64,000 bases of DNA from Klebsiella oxytoca NBRC 105695 (lineage in GTDB: Bacteria > Pseudomonadota > Gammaproteobacteria > Enterobacterales > Enterobacteriaceae). The position numbers were made by a program, and so were the translations under genes. The stretch lies in assembly GCF_001598695.1 (NCBI RefSeq), contig NZ_BCZK01000004.1, forward strand, positions 1 through 64,000, written 5' to 3'. Positions 48,235-59,074 of this stretch are shown here, one piece after another. The notes beneath the pieces were generated by a model, which saw only the letters and a program-made list of their open reading frames with translations, was not told the DNA's origin and did no database searches. Numbering within the stretch: the first letter of the stretch is position 1; each line of letters starts with the position of its first letter.

Positions 48235-49755
48235 ATGGATATCTGGATTTATCTGTCGCAGGGCTTCGCCGTCGCCATGACGCCGGGCAACCTGACGATC
48301 GCGCTGATCGGCTGCTTCGTCGGCACCATCGTCGGACTCCTGCCGGGTCTCGGCCCGATTAACGGCGTGGCGATCCTGTTGCCGCTGGCCTTTGCCCTGC
48401 ACCTGCCCGCAGAATCGGCGTTAATTCTGCTGGCTACGGTCTATATTGGATGTGAATACGGCGGGCGTATTTCGTCGATCCTGCTCAACGTGCCCGGCGA
48501 TGCCGCCGCCATTATGACCGCCATCGACGGTTACCCGATGGCGCAGCAGGGACGCGGCGGCGTGGCGCTGTCGATCTCTGCCGTGAGCTCCTTTGTGGGT
48601 TCAACGATCGCTATTGGCGGGATCATCCTGTTCGCGCCGATGCTGGCGCAGTGGTCGCTGGCGTTCGGTCCGGCGGAATATTTCGCCCTGATGATTTTTG
48701 CCATCGCCTGCCTCGGCAGCATGATGGCGCAAAATCCGCTGAAATCGTTTCTCGCCGCGTTAATCGGGTTGGGGCTGGCGACGGTGGGCGTTGATGCCAA
48801 TACCGGGGTGTACCGTTTCACTTTCGATAGCGTTCATCTTTCCGACGGCGTGCAGTTTATCGTGGTGGTGATTGGGCTCTTTTCGGTTTCGGAGATTTTG
48901 CTGATGCTGGAGAGCACCAGCAGCGGACAGAGGCTGGTACGGAAAACCGGGCGCATGCTGTTTAACGCCAAAGAGGCGGGCCAGTGCGTGGGCGCGACGC
49001 TGCGTTCATCGGTGGTGGGTTTTTTTGTCGGTATTCTGCCGGGCGCGGGGGCGACCATTGCCAGCGCCATCACCTATATGACCGAGAAAAAGCTCAGCGG
49101 TAACAGCTATACCTTCGGTAAGGGCGATATTCGCGGCGTGGCGGCGCCGGAGGCGGCAAATAACGCCTCCGCCTGCGGATCGTTCATTCCGATGCTTACC
49201 CTCGGTGTCCCCGGCTCCGGAACTACCGCGGTGATGATGGGCGCCCTGACCCTCTACAATATCACTCCGGGTCCGGCGATGTTTACCGAGCAGCCGGATA
49301 TCGTCTGGGGATTAATTGCCGCGCTGCTGATCGCCAACGTGATGCTGCTGATTATGAACATTCCGCTGATCGGTCTGTTCACCCGCATGCTGACGATCCC
49401 GCTGTGGTTTCTGGCCCCGGCCATCGCCGCTGTGTCCGCAGTCGGCGTCTACGCGGTACACAGCACCACCTTCGACCTGCTGTTGATGGTTGGGCTGGGC
49501 GTGCTGGGCTACATTATGCGTAAGATGCACTTCCCGATGTCGCCGTTGATCTTAGGGTTTGTGCTGGGCGAGATGCTGGAGCAAAACCTGCGACGCGCGC
49601 TGTCCATCAGTAACGGCAACGTGGGAATTTTGTGGCAAAGCGGCGTAACTAAAACGCTCCTGGTGTTAGCCATCGCGGTGCTTGTTGTCCCTCCGCTGCT
49701 GCGTTACTGGCGCAAGCGCCAGCCTAACACGCAGGGCGACCTGCCCTCTTCCTGA
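48235..49755 (+). CDS. tctA: TctA large membrane subunit
   Basis: A 506-residue permease subunit with about twelve hydrophobic segments. Conserved family blocks include GLLPGLGPINGVAILLPLAF, ILLNVPGDAAAIMTAIDGYPM and GVAAPEAANNASACGSFIPMLTLGVPGSGTTA (read as adjacent blocks). It forms the translocation pathway for tricarboxylates, driven by an ion gradient. It is the last gene of tctCBA. The gene downstream is a DUF2238 protein after a 105-bp gap. Confidence 0.95.
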   Translation: MDIWIYLSQGFAVAMTPGNLTIALIGCFVGTIVGLLPGLGPINGVAILLPLAFALHLPAESALILLATVYIGCEYGGRISSILLNVPGDAAAIMTAIDGYPMAQQGRGGVALSISAVSSFVGSTIAIGGIILFAPMLAQWSLAFGPAEYFALMIFAIACLGSMMAQNPLKSFLAALIGLGLATVGVDANTGVYRFTFDSVHLSDGVQFIVVVIGLFSVSEILLMLESTSSGQRLVRKTGRMLFNAKEAGQCVGATLRSSVVGFFVGILPGAGATIASAITYMTEKKLSGNSYTFGKGDIRGVAAPEAANNASACGSFIPMLTLGVPGSGTTAVMMGALTLYNITPGPAMFTEQPDIVWGLIAALLIANVMLLIMNIPLIGLFTRMLTIPLWFLAPAIAAVSAVGVYAVHSTTFDLLLMVGLGVLGYIMRKMHFPMSPLILGFVLGEMLEQNLRRALSISNGNVGILWQSGVTKTLLVLAIAVLVVPPLLRYWRKRQPNTQGDLPSS

Positions 49756-49860
49756 TGCGCAACGAAACTGGCGGTCGCTCAGCGCCGCCAGTCTCGGTAT
49801 ACGTTGAATTTTCACCGCACCTGCCTGATAGTTATGGTTTTAACTTTCTGGTGATCCGTT

Positions 49861-50484
49861 ATGACCGTCGCAGCATCCCGCTCGGGGTTAACATTCGCAG
49901 CGCTGGCGCTGGCCCTGATTCTTATTTATACCGGTATCAGCGCAGGGGAAAAACTTACCTGGCTGATGGAAGTGACGCCGGTGATTATCATCGTTCCGCT
50001 TTTGCTGGCCACGCGCTCTCGCTATCCGCTGACGACGCTGCTTTATGTGCTGATTTTCTTCCATGCCATCATTTTGATGGTCGGCGGTATGTACACCTAC
50101 GCGAAAGTGCCCATCGGCTTTGATGTCCAGGCGTGGCTGGGTTTGAGTCGTAATCCCTACGACAAGCTGGGGCACTTTTTCCAGGGGCTGGTGCCGGCCC
50201 TGGCGGTGCGGGAGATTCTGCTGCGCGGCGGCTACGTTCACGGGCGTAAAATGCTCGCTTTCGTGGTCTGCTGCATTGCGCTGGCGATTAGCGCCGTCTA
50301 CGAGCTGATCGAATGGTGGGCGGCGCTGGCGCTGGGACAGGGGGCGGATGATTTTCTCGGCACCCAGGGCGATCCCTGGGATACTCAGTCCGATATGTTC
50401 TGCGCCCTGCTCGGCGCGCTGACCACCGTTTTTGCGCTGGGCCGCTGGCATACGAAGCAGCTACTGCACGTCCAGCGCATCTGA
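49861..50484 (+). CDS. DUF2238 (YjdF-like) inner membrane protein
   Basis: A 207-residue membrane protein with six or so hydrophobic segments. The DUF2238 signature is clear: NPYDKLGHFFQGLVPALAVRE (about residues 98-118), SAVYELIEWWAA, and GDPWDTQSDM near residue 170. The conserved His, Asp, Glu and Trp residues in these loops suggest an enzymatic or metal-related role, but no function is established. It overlaps the 3' end of the convergent menE by 24 bp. It may share a transcript with tctCBA, but the 105-bp gap leaves that open. Confidence 0.85.
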   Translation: MTVAASRSGLTFAALALALILIYTGISAGEKLTWLMEVTPVIIIVPLLLATRSRYPLTTLLYVLIFFHAIILMVGGMYTYAKVPIGFDVQAWLGLSRNPYDKLGHFFQGLVPALAVREILLRGGYVHGRKMLAFVVCCIALAISAVYELIEWWAALALGQGADDFLGTQGDPWDTQSDMFCALLGALTTVFALGRWHTKQLLHVQRI

Positions 50485-51852
50485 GGCGGAGCTCTGCTGC
50501 TGGTTGACCCAGTCACGTAACGCCCGGCGGGAAATTTTAATTCCGCCGGTTTTCAGCGATTCAGGCAGCCGTAACCAGCGCACAGGCTGCTGAAAGCGCG
50601 CCAGCTTATCGGCGCACCAGTCAGCCAGCACGGATGGATCGCCATGATCGCGACACTCTACTACCGCCACCGGCCGCTGGCCAAACTCCGCATCATCCTG
50701 CGGCACGATAAAAACTTGCTCAATCAACGGGTGTGCGCCGATAACCCGCTCGACTTCCTCCGGCTGAATGCCTTCTCCGCCGCTAAAAAAAAGATTATCC
50801 ATTCTTCCAAGGATGGTCAGCCTGCCGTTGTCAAGCCGGCCCCGATCGCGGGTGGCAAACCAGCCATCGGCGTTGGTGAGCGGTATCGTTTGGCCGCCTC
50901 GCCAGTAGCCTGCGGCCATGCTGTCCGATCGAAGCCACACTTCGCCATCCACGATGCGCAATTCGCGCCCCGGCAGCGGCAGCCCGACATCCGCCAGGCC
51001 ATCCGCTTCCTTGGCGCATACCGTGGAGGCAAACTCGGTCAGTCCGTAGCCACACCAGCAGCGGATACCGCGCCTGCGCGCCTGTTCGGTTAGCGCCACC
51101 GGGATGGCCGCGCCGCCGAGCAAAACTGCTTTTAACGACACCTCGTCATCGCCGCTCAGCAGCCGCCAGAGCTGGGTTGGCACCAGGGAGGCGTGAGTAC
51201 AGCCGCGTAGCGCCAGCGCCAGCGGCTGTTTGTCGCGCACCGTCAGGCCTGCGCCGGCAACCAGCCAGCGCCAGAGAATCCCCTGGCCGGAGACGTGAAA
51301 CAGCGGCAGCGACAGCAGCCAGTCGTCCTGCGGCGCAAAGGGTATCAACGCCAGTACCCCTTCAGCGCTGGCAATATGGGCGCGAAAAGCGTGTACCGCC
51401 GCTTTCGGTAGCCCCGTCGACCCCGAAGTCAGCGTCATGGAAGCCATACGATCTTCTCGCCAGTCAGCCGCGCGCTCGCCATTGACGGGGGACAGAGTCA
51501 GTGGATTAAGCGTTACTGGAAGATCGCCGCCGTTCAGCACCAGCGCGTGGCGCAGGTCCAGGGTCGGCAGCAGTTCAGCCAGCAGTGGCCCGGGCAGCTG
51601 CGGATTCAGCGGCAACACGCGCGCACCGCACTGCAGGAGCGCCAGCCATGCCAGCAAAACATCGGGCTGGTTGTCAGCCCGCAGCAGTACGCCATCACCA
51701 TCGCGAACGCCCTGGGCGTGCAGTCCTGCCGCCAGCGCATCGATTTGCGCGCACAGTTCCCGCCAGCTTAGCCGCCGCTCGTTCAGGCGCAGCGCATGCG
51801 CCTCCCCTCGCTGCTGGCGCCAGTGGCGCCAGGGCCAGTCGCTAAAGGTCAC
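50461..51852 (-). CDS. menE: MenE, o-succinylbenzoate-CoA ligase
   Basis: A 463-residue AMP-forming ligase that activates o-succinylbenzoate to its CoA thioester in menaquinone synthesis. The phosphate-binding motif is [17 protein letters not shown], a [10 protein letters not shown] motif binds ATP, and the C-terminal catalytic lysine lies in [14 protein letters not shown]. coli MenE has 451 residues. It overlaps menC by four bases (ATGA) as the last gene of the men operon. The 3' end overlaps the convergent DUF2238 gene. Confidence 0.96.
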   Translation of the reverse strand: MTFSDWPWRHWRQQRGEAHALRLNERRLSWRELCAQIDALAAGLHAQGVRDGDGVLLRADNQPDVLLAWLALLQCGARVLPLNPQLPGPLLAELLPTLDLRHALVLNGGDLPVTLNPLTLSPVNGERAADWREDRMASMTLTSGSTGLPKAAVHAFRAHIASAEGVLALIPFAPQDDWLLSLPLFHVSGQGILWRWLVAGAGLTVRDKQPLALALRGCTHASLVPTQLWRLLSGDDEVSLKAVLLGGAAIPVALTEQARRRGIRCWCGYGLTEFASTVCAKEADGLADVGLPLPGRELRIVDGEVWLRSDSMAAGYWRGGQTIPLTNADGWFATRDRGRLDNGRLTILGRMDNLFFSGGEGIQPEEVERVIGAHPLIEQVFIVPQDDAEFGQRPVAVVECRDHGDPSVLADWCADKLARFQQPVRWLRLPESLKTGGIKISRRALRDWVNQQQSSASDALDVQ

Positions 51853-52814
51853 AGCAGCGGCTCCAGTTCATCGACGGTCAGACACGGCAGCTCGCTTTCC
51901 GGCCAGCAGCGAACCAGCTGGCCGCGCATGAGGCTCAGGGTATCCAGACCGGGAATGGTATTCGGCGTCAGCCAGGCGGCAATTCGCGCCAGCTGCGTCA
52001 GGCCAAGGCTGGACTCAATGGCTGAACTGATAACCGCCGTCAGCCCCAGCGCATGAGCCTGCGCGACCTGCTGCTGGACCTTTTGCAGACTGCCGGTCAA
52101 CGTCGGTTTAATCACCACCGCGCGCAGACCCGGCTCGGCAGCAAACGTAAAGTCCGCTTCGCGCAGACTCTCATCCCAGGCGATAGCGATGCCCGTTTGT
52201 TGGGCAAACGCGCGCGAATCATCGCGGTTTTTGCAGGGTTCTTCGAGAAAGGCGATACGGTTGCGATAGTGCGGGCTCACGTATTTAGCGAACTGCTGCG
52301 CCTTCAACGGCGTCCAGGCGCGGTTAGCGTCGAGACGCAGCGTCAGATCGGGAATCGCTTCCAGCAGCAGATTGACCACCATGCCGTCGCGCACCGCCTC
52401 ATACAGGCCGACCTTGACCTTGGCGACCTTCTCGCCGGGCATCTGCGAAAGCCTGGCGAACAGTTCATCCGGATCGCCGGAACAGAGCGGCGCGGCGCGA
52501 TAATCCGCCGCCAGCGGCAGCTCACCGCCCAGCTCCGCCAGTGCGCAGCTTATCCCGAAGGCGGCTGAAGGCGGCGTCGGCAACGCGCCATCCTGGCCTT
52601 CGCGCCAGGCGTTCGCCCATGCCAGCAGCGCTGCCTGCGCCTCATCCAGCGTTTCCAGACTGAATCCAGGCAGGGGAGAAATCTCCCCCCAGCCTTCGCG
52701 CTCGCCATCGCGCAGCTGCAGAAGCAAGCCATCGCGGGTTTTTAACCGCCGTTCACGCAGCACCACTCCCGCGTCCATCGGTAGCTGCCAGCGGTAGACC
52801 TGCGCCTGCCGCAT
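51849..52814 (-). CDS. menC: MenC, o-succinylbenzoate synthase
   Basis: A 321-residue enolase-superfamily enzyme that dehydrates the SHCHC intermediate to o-succinylbenzoate. The catalytic lysine is in [10 protein letters not shown] (about residue 133). Metal ligands lie in [17 protein letters not shown] and AWDESLRE, and the second lysine in [10 protein letters not shown]. Its ATG overlaps the menB stop codon by one base (TAATG). E. coli MenC has 320 residues. Confidence 0.97.
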   Translation of the reverse strand: MRQAQVYRWQLPMDAGVVLRERRLKTRDGLLLQLRDGEREGWGEISPLPGFSLETLDEAQAALLAWANAWREGQDGALPTPPSAAFGISCALAELGGELPLAADYRAAPLCSGDPDELFARLSQMPGEKVAKVKVGLYEAVRDGMVVNLLLEAIPDLTLRLDANRAWTPLKAQQFAKYVSPHYRNRIAFLEEPCKNRDDSRAFAQQTGIAIAWDESLREADFTFAAEPGLRAVVIKPTLTGSLQKVQQQVAQAHALGLTAVISSAIESSLGLTQLARIAAWLTPNTIPGLDTLSLMRGQLVRCWPESELPCLTVDELEPLL

Positions 52815-53671
52815 TACGGATTCCGTTTAAATTTGCTGAAGTCCGGTTGGCGCTTCTGGTTGAAAGCGTTGCGTCCCTCCTGACCCTCTTCGGTCATGTA
52901 AAACAGCATGGTGGCATTGCCCGCCAGCTCCTGCAGTCCCGCCTGACCATCGCAGTCGGCGTTCAGCGCGGCCTTCAGGCAGCGCAGCGCCATAGGACTG
53001 TTCTGCAGCATTTCACGGCACCAGCGCACGGTCTCTTTTTCCAGATCAGCCAGCGGCACGACGGTATTGACCAGCCCCATATCCAGCGCCTGCTGCGCGT
53101 CGTACTGGCGGCACAGGAACCAGATCTCACGGGCTTTTTTCTGCCCGACAATGCGCGCCATATAGGAGGCGCCCCAGCCGCCGTCAAAAGAACCAACTTT
53201 CGGGCCGGTCTGACCGAAGATTGCGTTTTCCGCGGCGATGGTCAGATCGCACATCATATGCAGAACGTGGCCGCCGCCGATGGAGTACCCCGCCACCATC
53301 GCCACTACCGGTTTCGGACAGGTACGGATCTGGCGCTGAAAATCGAGTACGTTGAGATGATGAACGCCGGAGTCATCCTGATAGCCGCCGTAGTCGCCGC
53401 GGACTTTCTGATCGCCGCCGGCGCAAAAAGCTTTTTCGCCTTCACCGGTCAGGACGATCACGCCGATATTGTCGTCATAGCGGGCATCCGAGAGCGCCTG
53501 AATCATCTCTTTGACGGTCAGCGGACGAAACGCGTTACGTACCTGCGGGCGGTTGATGGTTATTTTGGCAATCCCGTCCGCCGATTTGTGGTAGCGAATA
53601 TCGCTGTAGCCTTCGGAGCAGTCCTGCCATTCAATCGGAGCGTAAAGCATTGCTTCATCAAGAGAGATCAT
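52814..53671 (-). CDS. menB: MenB, 1,4-dihydroxy-2-naphthoyl-CoA synthase
   Basis: A 285-residue crotonase-fold enzyme that closes the naphthoquinone ring. The ATG at 53671 ([15 protein letters not shown]) gives exactly the E. coli length and is preferred to a start 14 codons upstream. Oxyanion-hole and active-site regions [30 protein letters not shown] and [14 protein letters not shown] are conserved. The C-terminus [12 protein letters not shown] is nearly identical to E. coli. menH precedes it by 14 bp and menC overlaps it by one base. Confidence 0.98.
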   Translation of the reverse strand: MISLDEAMLYAPIEWQDCSEGYSDIRYHKSADGIAKITINRPQVRNAFRPLTVKEMIQALSDARYDDNIGVIVLTGEGEKAFCAGGDQKVRGDYGGYQDDSGVHHLNVLDFQRQIRTCPKPVVAMVAGYSIGGGHVLHMMCDLTIAAENAIFGQTGPKVGSFDGGWGASYMARIVGQKKAREIWFLCRQYDAQQALDMGLVNTVVPLADLEKETVRWCREMLQNSPMALRCLKAALNADCDGQAGLQELAGNATMLFYMTEEGQEGRNAFNQKRQPDFSKFKRNP

Positions 53672-53685
53672 AAAGTGTCCTTCGG

Positions 53686-54444
53686 TTAACTCGCTAAAAA
53701 CTGCGCCAGACAAGCCACGACTGCATCGGGGTTTTCCCGATGCGCGTTGTGTCCGGCATGATTAATCACGTGCGTGATGGCGGATAGCTCATCGGCGATG
53801 GCGCGAAACTTGCCGTCGCGTTCGCCGCAAAGGTAATGGAATGGGAAATCGCGCGCCCGTAATGCCTCGCGCAGATCGGGCTGTTCAGCCAGTGAGCAGG
53901 CCTGCAGCATCGCGGCTAACGCCCTGCCGTTGTTGCAGCTGCGTAGCGCAACCAGCGCCGCACGCTGCGCTGCGTCCAGGGAGGCGAAGACCGGCTGCTG
54001 ATACCAGTCGGCAAAGACCTGCGTAAGCGGTTCTCGGCGAAAGCGTTCAGCCCAGGCGGCATCGCTGCGCCGGCGCTGCGCACGCTGATTATCGTCCGCC
54101 AGACCCGGATGCCCTCCCTCGACGACCAGCCCGCAGAGCCCCTCATGCGACTGGCTGGCATAATACATCGCCACCCGTCCGCCGAGGGAGTACCCCACCA
54201 GCCAGTACTTATGCATGTTGTAACTAATTAGCGTATTCTTAATCAGCTCGCTGACATCCGTAAAACGGTTAACTGCCCTATCCGCCGAGCCGCCGTGGCC
54301 CGGCAGGTCAATATAGAGACGCGGATACGCACCGAACGCCTGCCCCACCGCCCGCCATTCGAGGCTATCGCCGGCAAAACCATGCAAGAAGACCAGCCAG
54401 GGATAGCCCGGCAGCCCGCGTTCCGCATGCGCGTGCAGAATCAT
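53686..54444 (-). CDS. menH: MenH, SHCHC synthase
   Basis: A 252-residue alpha/beta-hydrolase that eliminates pyruvate from SEPHCHC to give SHCHC. The nucleophile elbow is [14 protein letters not shown] (catalytic Ser near residue 85). The oxyanion region is [12 protein letters not shown], and the catalytic His lies in [14 protein letters not shown]. coli MenH has 252 residues. It overlaps menD by four bases (ATGA). Confidence 0.96.
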   Translation of the reverse strand: MILHAHAERGLPGYPWLVFLHGFAGDSLEWRAVGQAFGAYPRLYIDLPGHGGSADRAVNRFTDVSELIKNTLISYNMHKYWLVGYSLGGRVAMYYASQSHEGLCGLVVEGGHPGLADDNQRAQRRRSDAAWAERFRREPLTQVFADWYQQPVFASLDAAQRAALVALRSCNNGRALAAMLQACSLAEQPDLREALRARDFPFHYLCGERDGKFRAIADELSAITHVINHAGHNAHRENPDAVVACLAQFLAS

Positions 54445-56111
54445 AGCTGACTCACCTGCGCAAGCAGCTGCTGGAGGGTTTGCGTACCGTCGGTTTCATT
54501 AACCACCAGCTCGATCAGCGTTGCGCCGGGCGCTCGCCAGGCAACGTCCAGCGCGCGCTCCAGCTCACTCCAGTCCGCGGGGCAATGATAAGTCAGGTCG
54601 AACATCGCCGCCGCGTGCGCAAAATGGATATTCTGCGGCATCAGATAGAACTGGCTGCGCTGCTCCTGCGGCGTTGGCAGCAGGGAGAAAATCTGCCCGC
54701 CGTTATTATTGACGACAATCAGCACCAGCGGCGCGGAGGCCTGACGCAGCAGCGCCAGCGAATTGAGGTCGTAAAGCGCCGAGAGATCGCCGACGATGGC
54801 CAGGGTCGGACGCGCGCTGGCACGCTGCACGCCGGCCGTCGTCGCCAGCAGACCATCTATTCCGCTGGCCCCGCGATTGCTGTAGACCGGGTAGCCTGCG
54901 GGAAGCTGCGACAGGGCGTCAATTAAGCGCACCACCAGACTGTTGCCGACAAACAGCTGGCCCTGATCCGGCAGGTAGCGACGGATTCGCTGCGCCAACT
55001 GGGCCTCGCCGAAATCCTCGCTGCTGGCGACAGCCGCCTGCCATGCCTGGCGTGAAAGCGCAGGAATGACGGTAGCCCACGGCTGCCGCTTTTCCGCCGG
55101 ATGCTGTTCAAGCCAGCGGTCGATGGCGCACACCAGTCGGCGACCACGATGTTGGGCGGGATCCAGACGACCCGGCAGGTTGTCGATCAGCCAGTACTCT
55201 TCAGGTTCGCAGGTGGCCTGCCACTGCAAAACGCGTTTGCTGGTCAGGCTGCTGCCCAGCTGAACGATAATTTGCGCCTGCGCCAGTTCGCTAACCGCTT
55301 GACCGTTACCGAGCCACAGATCGGCGCAGGGGAGCGGCTGCCCGGTTTGCGAAAGGACATCGCCAATCAGCGGCCAGCCGAGCGTTTTCGCCCATTCGGC
55401 AACCTTCAGGCCCTCTTCCGCGCTCATTCGTCCGGCAACCACGACGCCGCGTTTTTGCCGCCAGAAAAACCAGTCGCGCTGCTTTTCGCTTTCCAGATGC
55501 AGATTGTGACTCAGCCAGGGCTTGTCGCTCTGCCACCAGTCGCCGAGCTGCTGCTGCCACGCGACCCCGGTGTCGTCCATATCGCCGTACAGCGGTTCGG
55601 CAAAAGGACAGTTAATATGAATGCCGCCGCAGTGCAGCGCGCCGAGCGCCTGGTCGAGGGTCGAGACCAGCCAGCGGGCGGAGATATCCTGCGACGGGCG
55701 CGGCAGGGCCAGGGTCTGCGACGGATGCGAAGCAAACATGCCCGGTTGACGAATGGCCTGGTTCGCACCGCAGTCGATGAGCTCCGGCGGCCGGTCGGCG
55801 GTCAGTAAAATGAGTTTTTCGCCGGTCAGACCCGCTTCTATCAGCGCAGGATAGAGGTTGGCCGTGGCGGTGCCGGAAGTGACAATCACCGCCACCGGCT
55901 GGCCGCTGGCTTTTGCCAGCCCTAACGCCAGATGGCCAAGGCCGCGTTCATCAAAGTGGGTATGGTAAATAAACGCGCGGTTTTCCGCCGCCGCCAGGGT
56001 CAAAGGGGTCGAGCGCGATCCGGGCGCAATGCAGATATGCTGCACGCCGTGGCGCGTTAAAGCTTCGAGGATCACCGCCGCCCAGCGTCGGTTAAATGCG
56101 CTTACTGACAT
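54441..56111 (-). CDS. menD: MenD, SEPHCHC synthase
   Basis: A 556-residue thiamine diphosphate-dependent enzyme that adds a succinyl semialdehyde unit to isochorismate. ATG at 56111 ([13 protein letters not shown]) gives the E. coli length. The N-terminal PYR domain has [15 protein letters not shown] and the catalytic Glu in [13 protein letters not shown]. The ThDP-binding motif [17 protein letters not shown] and IVNNNGG-type segments lie near residues 440-475. It is 47 bp after menF and overlaps menH by four bases. Confidence 0.97.
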   Translation of the reverse strand: MSVSAFNRRWAAVILEALTRHGVQHICIAPGSRSTPLTLAAAENRAFIYHTHFDERGLGHLALGLAKASGQPVAVIVTSGTATANLYPALIEAGLTGEKLILLTADRPPELIDCGANQAIRQPGMFASHPSQTLALPRPSQDISARWLVSTLDQALGALHCGGIHINCPFAEPLYGDMDDTGVAWQQQLGDWWQSDKPWLSHNLHLESEKQRDWFFWRQKRGVVVAGRMSAEEGLKVAEWAKTLGWPLIGDVLSQTGQPLPCADLWLGNGQAVSELAQAQIIVQLGSSLTSKRVLQWQATCEPEEYWLIDNLPGRLDPAQHRGRRLVCAIDRWLEQHPAEKRQPWATVIPALSRQAWQAAVASSEDFGEAQLAQRIRRYLPDQGQLFVGNSLVVRLIDALSQLPAGYPVYSNRGASGIDGLLATTAGVQRASARPTLAIVGDLSALYDLNSLALLRQASAPLVLIVVNNNGGQIFSLLPTPQEQRSQFYLMPQNIHFAHAAAMFDLTYHCPADWSELERALDVAWRAPGATLIELVVNETDGTQTLQQLLAQVSQL

Positions 56112-56158
56112 GAATTTGTCCGATATCAAATATTGACGCTAAGTATAGATAAAGCCCG

Positions 56159-57484
56159 TTATTGCCGTTTTGATATGCATCGTTTTATCTCTGCTTCTGT
56201 GAGCAGTAACGAACGCAATCCTGCAGCTTTATTTTCAATTTCCTGCCACTCTTGCTCCGGGTCAGAGCCGCTGACGATGCCCGCTCCGGCGTAGAGCCTG
56301 AGCGTATGCTGCCGTACCTTCGCCGAGCGTAGCGAAACGCAAAATTCGCTTTGCGCCAGCGACAGATAACCGGCGGAGCCCGCATACCAGTCGCGGGTAA
56401 AAAGCTCGTTCCGGGTGATAAAATCCAGCGCCACCTGACGCGGCAGCCCGGCGACCGCCGCCGTGGGCTGGAGCTGGCGCAGACAGCGGGCATCATCGGG
56501 GACGTCCAGCTCGGCCCATATACAGCGCCGCAGATGCTGCACTTTACGCAAACGGACGATCTGCGGCGGCAGCACCTCCAGCGCGCGCGTCTCCGCCTGC
56601 ATACGCTGACAGATATCCTCAACCACCAGCATATTTTCCCGCTGGTTCTTGTCATCGCCCATCAGCCAGTCGCCCAGGCGCTGCGCCTGGCGATCGTCCT
56701 CATGGCTGGCCGCTGTTCCCGCCAGCGCCTCGGTACGCATCAGCGCGCCGCGCCGTCGCCATAGCCGTTCCGGCGTTGAGCCGAAGAAGGCTTCTTGCGG
56801 ATTAAAGGCCATCAGATAATGAAAACAGTGCAGATTGCTGCGGCGGCTGGCGGCCATTATCGCCCCGGCGTTCAGCGGGGCGGCAAACTGCAAATCGGTG
56901 GCGCGCGCCAGCACGACTTTATCCATCTCCCCTGCCGCTATCGCCTGTGTCGCCTGTGCAACCAGATCTCGCCACTGCGGATAAGCCGGGAAATGCTGCT
57001 CACTGAGCAGAGAAGGAAGCGTGCCAGGCTGCGCTTGCCGGGTCGTCAGCGAGCGGAGAAACTCGCGCGCCGCGCAGGCATCGTCACGGAGTGAGGTATC
57101 GCTATACAGCGTCAGGCGTAGCGTGGCGTGACCGCCAAGCCGACGCCACTCCAGCCTCGGCAACAGCAGCATGCCGCGCTGCGGATCAAACGCATTAAGG
57201 CCGCAAATCCGCAGATCGTCACGCGCTTGTTGCTGAAGAAAAGCGTGCGCCTGCGGCAGAGAGGAAAAGATTTTTACCGCCCCCAGAGCGGCCAGCTCTT
57301 CATCGCCGCTGCGCTGCTGCCAGTAGAACTGCGGCCACTGCTGCTGATGGGTACACCACAGAAGCGGATCAAAAGCGTCATTCAGCGCGAAGGGGATATC
57401 GAAGATGCGCCAGCCGGGCGATGGCGGAAACGCTTCATCCAGGCAGCGGTACAGGCTTTCCAGCGCGGTGGACACAGACAGCAC
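56159..57484 (-). CDS. menF: MenF, isochorismate synthase
   Basis: A 441-residue chorismate-utilising enzyme that converts chorismate to isochorismate for menaquinone synthesis. The catalytic lysine lies in GEMDKVVLARATDL. The Mg2+ ligands lie in LVVEDICQR and in the C-terminal GAGIVSGSDPEQEWQEIENKAAG (two blocks). GTG at 57484 follows GGAGG by five bases. An upstream ATG at 57514 lies within a perfect -10 hexamer TATAAT (57513-57518) and is an unlikely start. E. coli MenF is 431 residues. It heads the menFDHBCE operon. Confidence 0.95.
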   Translation of the reverse strand: MLSVSTALESLYRCLDEAFPPSPGWRIFDIPFALNDAFDPLLWCTHQQQWPQFYWQQRSGDEELAALGAVKIFSSLPQAHAFLQQQARDDLRICGLNAFDPQRGMLLLPRLEWRRLGGHATLRLTLYSDTSLRDDACAAREFLRSLTTRQAQPGTLPSLLSEQHFPAYPQWRDLVAQATQAIAAGEMDKVVLARATDLQFAAPLNAGAIMAASRRSNLHCFHYLMAFNPQEAFFGSTPERLWRRRGALMRTEALAGTAASHEDDRQAQRLGDWLMGDDKNQRENMLVVEDICQRMQAETRALEVLPPQIVRLRKVQHLRRCIWAELDVPDDARCLRQLQPTAAVAGLPRQVALDFITRNELFTRDWYAGSAGYLSLAQSEFCVSLRSAKVRQHTLRLYAGAGIVSGSDPEQEWQEIENKAAGLRSLLLTEAEIKRCISKRQ

Positions 57485-57512
57485 GCAAACCTCCACGGAG
57501 TAAAAACCCCAC

Positions 57513-57518
57513 ATTATA
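57513..57518 (-). promoter_or_regulatory. Putative men operon -10 element
   Basis: TATAAT, read on the minus strand, sits about 30 bp upstream of the menF GTG start. No clear -35 hexamer is seen 17 bp further upstream, so the assignment is tentative. Confidence 0.45.
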
Positions 57519-57581
57519 CGGGGTACTGCTGCGGAATAGCAGTACCCACGATGAGGGAGCGGCTTTTAATCAGCCCGGCGG

Positions 57582-58043
57582 CTAGTGGGTGGCGATTTCG
57601 TATGCCATGCCAATATGGTCGATGCCGTCCTCGTCGTAGACATCGGTCACCGGCACAAAGCCGAAGCTGGCGTAGAATTTTTGCAGATGCGCCTGGGCGC
57701 CAAGATAGATGGCCTTTTGCGGCCAGTGTTGACGGCAGCTGGCCAGCGCCTGCTCCATCAGCTGATAGCCCAGCTTTTCGCCGCGCACCGCCGGGCTGAC
57801 GATCACCCGGCCAATCACGACCGGCTCATATTCATCATCGCTCTTGAGAATGCGCGCATAGGCCACCAGTTCATCGCCGCGCCAGCCGAGAAGATGGCGG
57901 TTCTCACCTACCAGATCGTCGCCGTCGATATCCTGATAGGCGCAGGTTTGTTCGACAACGAACACCGCACAGCGTAATTTCAGCACAGCATAGAGCTGGG
58001 GGACGGTCAGTTCAGCGTGGTGAAGATCCTGCCATGTCATCAT
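57582..58043 (-). CDS. elaA: ElaA, GNAT-family N-acetyltransferase
   Basis: A 153-residue GNAT-fold protein, the same length as E. coli ElaA. The start MMTWQDLHHAELTV at 58043 was chosen by family N-terminus. Further upstream reading has no similarity to ElaA. Motif A of the acetyl-CoA site is VIGRVIVSPAVRGEKLGYQLM. YLGAQAHLQKFYASFGFVPV is the conserved motif B region. The acceptor substrate is not known. It is divergent from rbn with 59 bp between, in the E. coli order. Confidence 0.94.
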   Translation of the reverse strand: MMTWQDLHHAELTVPQLYAVLKLRCAVFVVEQTCAYQDIDGDDLVGENRHLLGWRGDELVAYARILKSDDEYEPVVIGRVIVSPAVRGEKLGYQLMEQALASCRQHWPQKAIYLGAQAHLQKFYASFGFVPVTDVYDEDGIDHIGMAYEIATH

Positions 58044-58102
58044 CTGCGGTTCCTTAGTTGGTATACTTTGTTTTTTGACCCACGCCCTGAGGACACTGGA
58101 CG

Positions 58103-59023
58103 ATGGAATTACTCTTTTTGGGGACATCCGCTGGCGTGCCAACCCGTACGCGTAATATGACGTCGATGGTGCTGAATTTGCAACAGCCAACTATGGCGGA
58201 GATGTGGCTGTTCGACTGCGGGGAGGGAACGCAGCATCAGTTTCTCCACACCCCTTATCATCCCGGCAAGCTGAATAAGATCTTTATTACCCATTTACAT
58301 GGCGATCATCTGTTCGGTCTTCCCGGCCTGCTGTGCAGCCGCTCAATGCAGGGTAATTCTCTGCCGTTAACGCTATACGGGCCAAAGGGGCTTAAGGAGT
58401 TTGTGGAAACCGCCCTGCGTCTTAGCGGTTCCTGGACCGATTATCCACTGGCAATCGTCGAAGTCGAACCGGGTCTGGTATTTGATGAAGCCGGTTTCCG
58501 GGTCACCGCCTGGCCGTTAAACCATCCGGTTGAGTGCTACGGCTATCGGATCGAACAGCATGATAAGCCGGGTACCCTTGATGCCGCACAGCTTATCGCC
58601 GAGGGGGTGCCTCCCGGTCCGTTGTTCCACCGCTTAAAACTGGGGCTGACGGTTGAACTGGAAGATGGTCGGTTGATTGACGGCAGCCGCTACCTTGGGC
58701 CGGTAACGCCCGGTAAGAAGCTGGCGATTTTCGGCGATACCGCCCCCTGCCCGGAGGCGCTGGAGCTGGCGCGTGGCGTGGACGTTATGGTTCATGAGGT
58801 TACGCTCGAACAGGCGATGGCGGAAAAAGCCAACGGTCGCGGGCATTCATCCAGCCAGCAAACGGCGGCGTTAGCGAGGGAAGCAGGCGTCGGGACGCTT
58901 ATCGCCACTCATTTTAGCTCGCGCTATGATGCCGAAGGCTGTCATCGGCTGTTGGCTGAGTGTCGGGAGGTCTTTCCCCCTACCGTGCTGGCGGAAGATT
59001 TTCTGGTTTATAACATCGAATAA
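58103..59023 (+). CDS. rbn: Ribonuclease BN/Z (ElaC)
   Basis: A 306-residue metallo-beta-lactamase-fold RNase involved in tRNA 3' processing, acting as an endo- and exonuclease in E. coli. The zinc motif is [13 protein letters not shown] (His64, His66, Asp68, His69). Further metal ligands lie in [19 protein letters not shown] and GRGHSSSQQ. Length matches E. coli RNase BN (305). It is the last backbone gene before the fimbrial operon, and a strong hairpin separates them. Confidence 0.97.
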   Translation: MELLFLGTSAGVPTRTRNMTSMVLNLQQPTMAEMWLFDCGEGTQHQFLHTPYHPGKLNKIFITHLHGDHLFGLPGLLCSRSMQGNSLPLTLYGPKGLKEFVETALRLSGSWTDYPLAIVEVEPGLVFDEAGFRVTAWPLNHPVECYGYRIEQHDKPGTLDAAQLIAEGVPPGPLFHRLKLGLTVELEDGRLIDGSRYLGPVTPGKKLAIFGDTAPCPEALELARGVDVMVHEVTLEQAMAEKANGRGHSSSQQTAALAREAGVGTLIATHFSSRYDAEGCHRLLAECREVFPPTVLAEDFLVYNIE

Positions 59024-59030
59024 AAAAACA

Positions 59031-59069
59031 GGCGTAACGCGGGAGATGAACGTTACCCGCGATTACGCC
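59031..59069. terminator. Bidirectional terminator between rbn and the fimbrial operon
   Basis: The 13-bp stem GGCGTAACGCGGG/CCCGCG-TTACGCC has one bulged base and a loop of about 12 bases. TTTTTTT-type tracts lie on the outer side in the minus-strand direction (from AAAAAAA at 59023-59029), and AAAAATT on the other. It ends both rbn and the fimbrial operon. Confidence 0.85.
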
Positions 59070-59074
59070 AAAAA

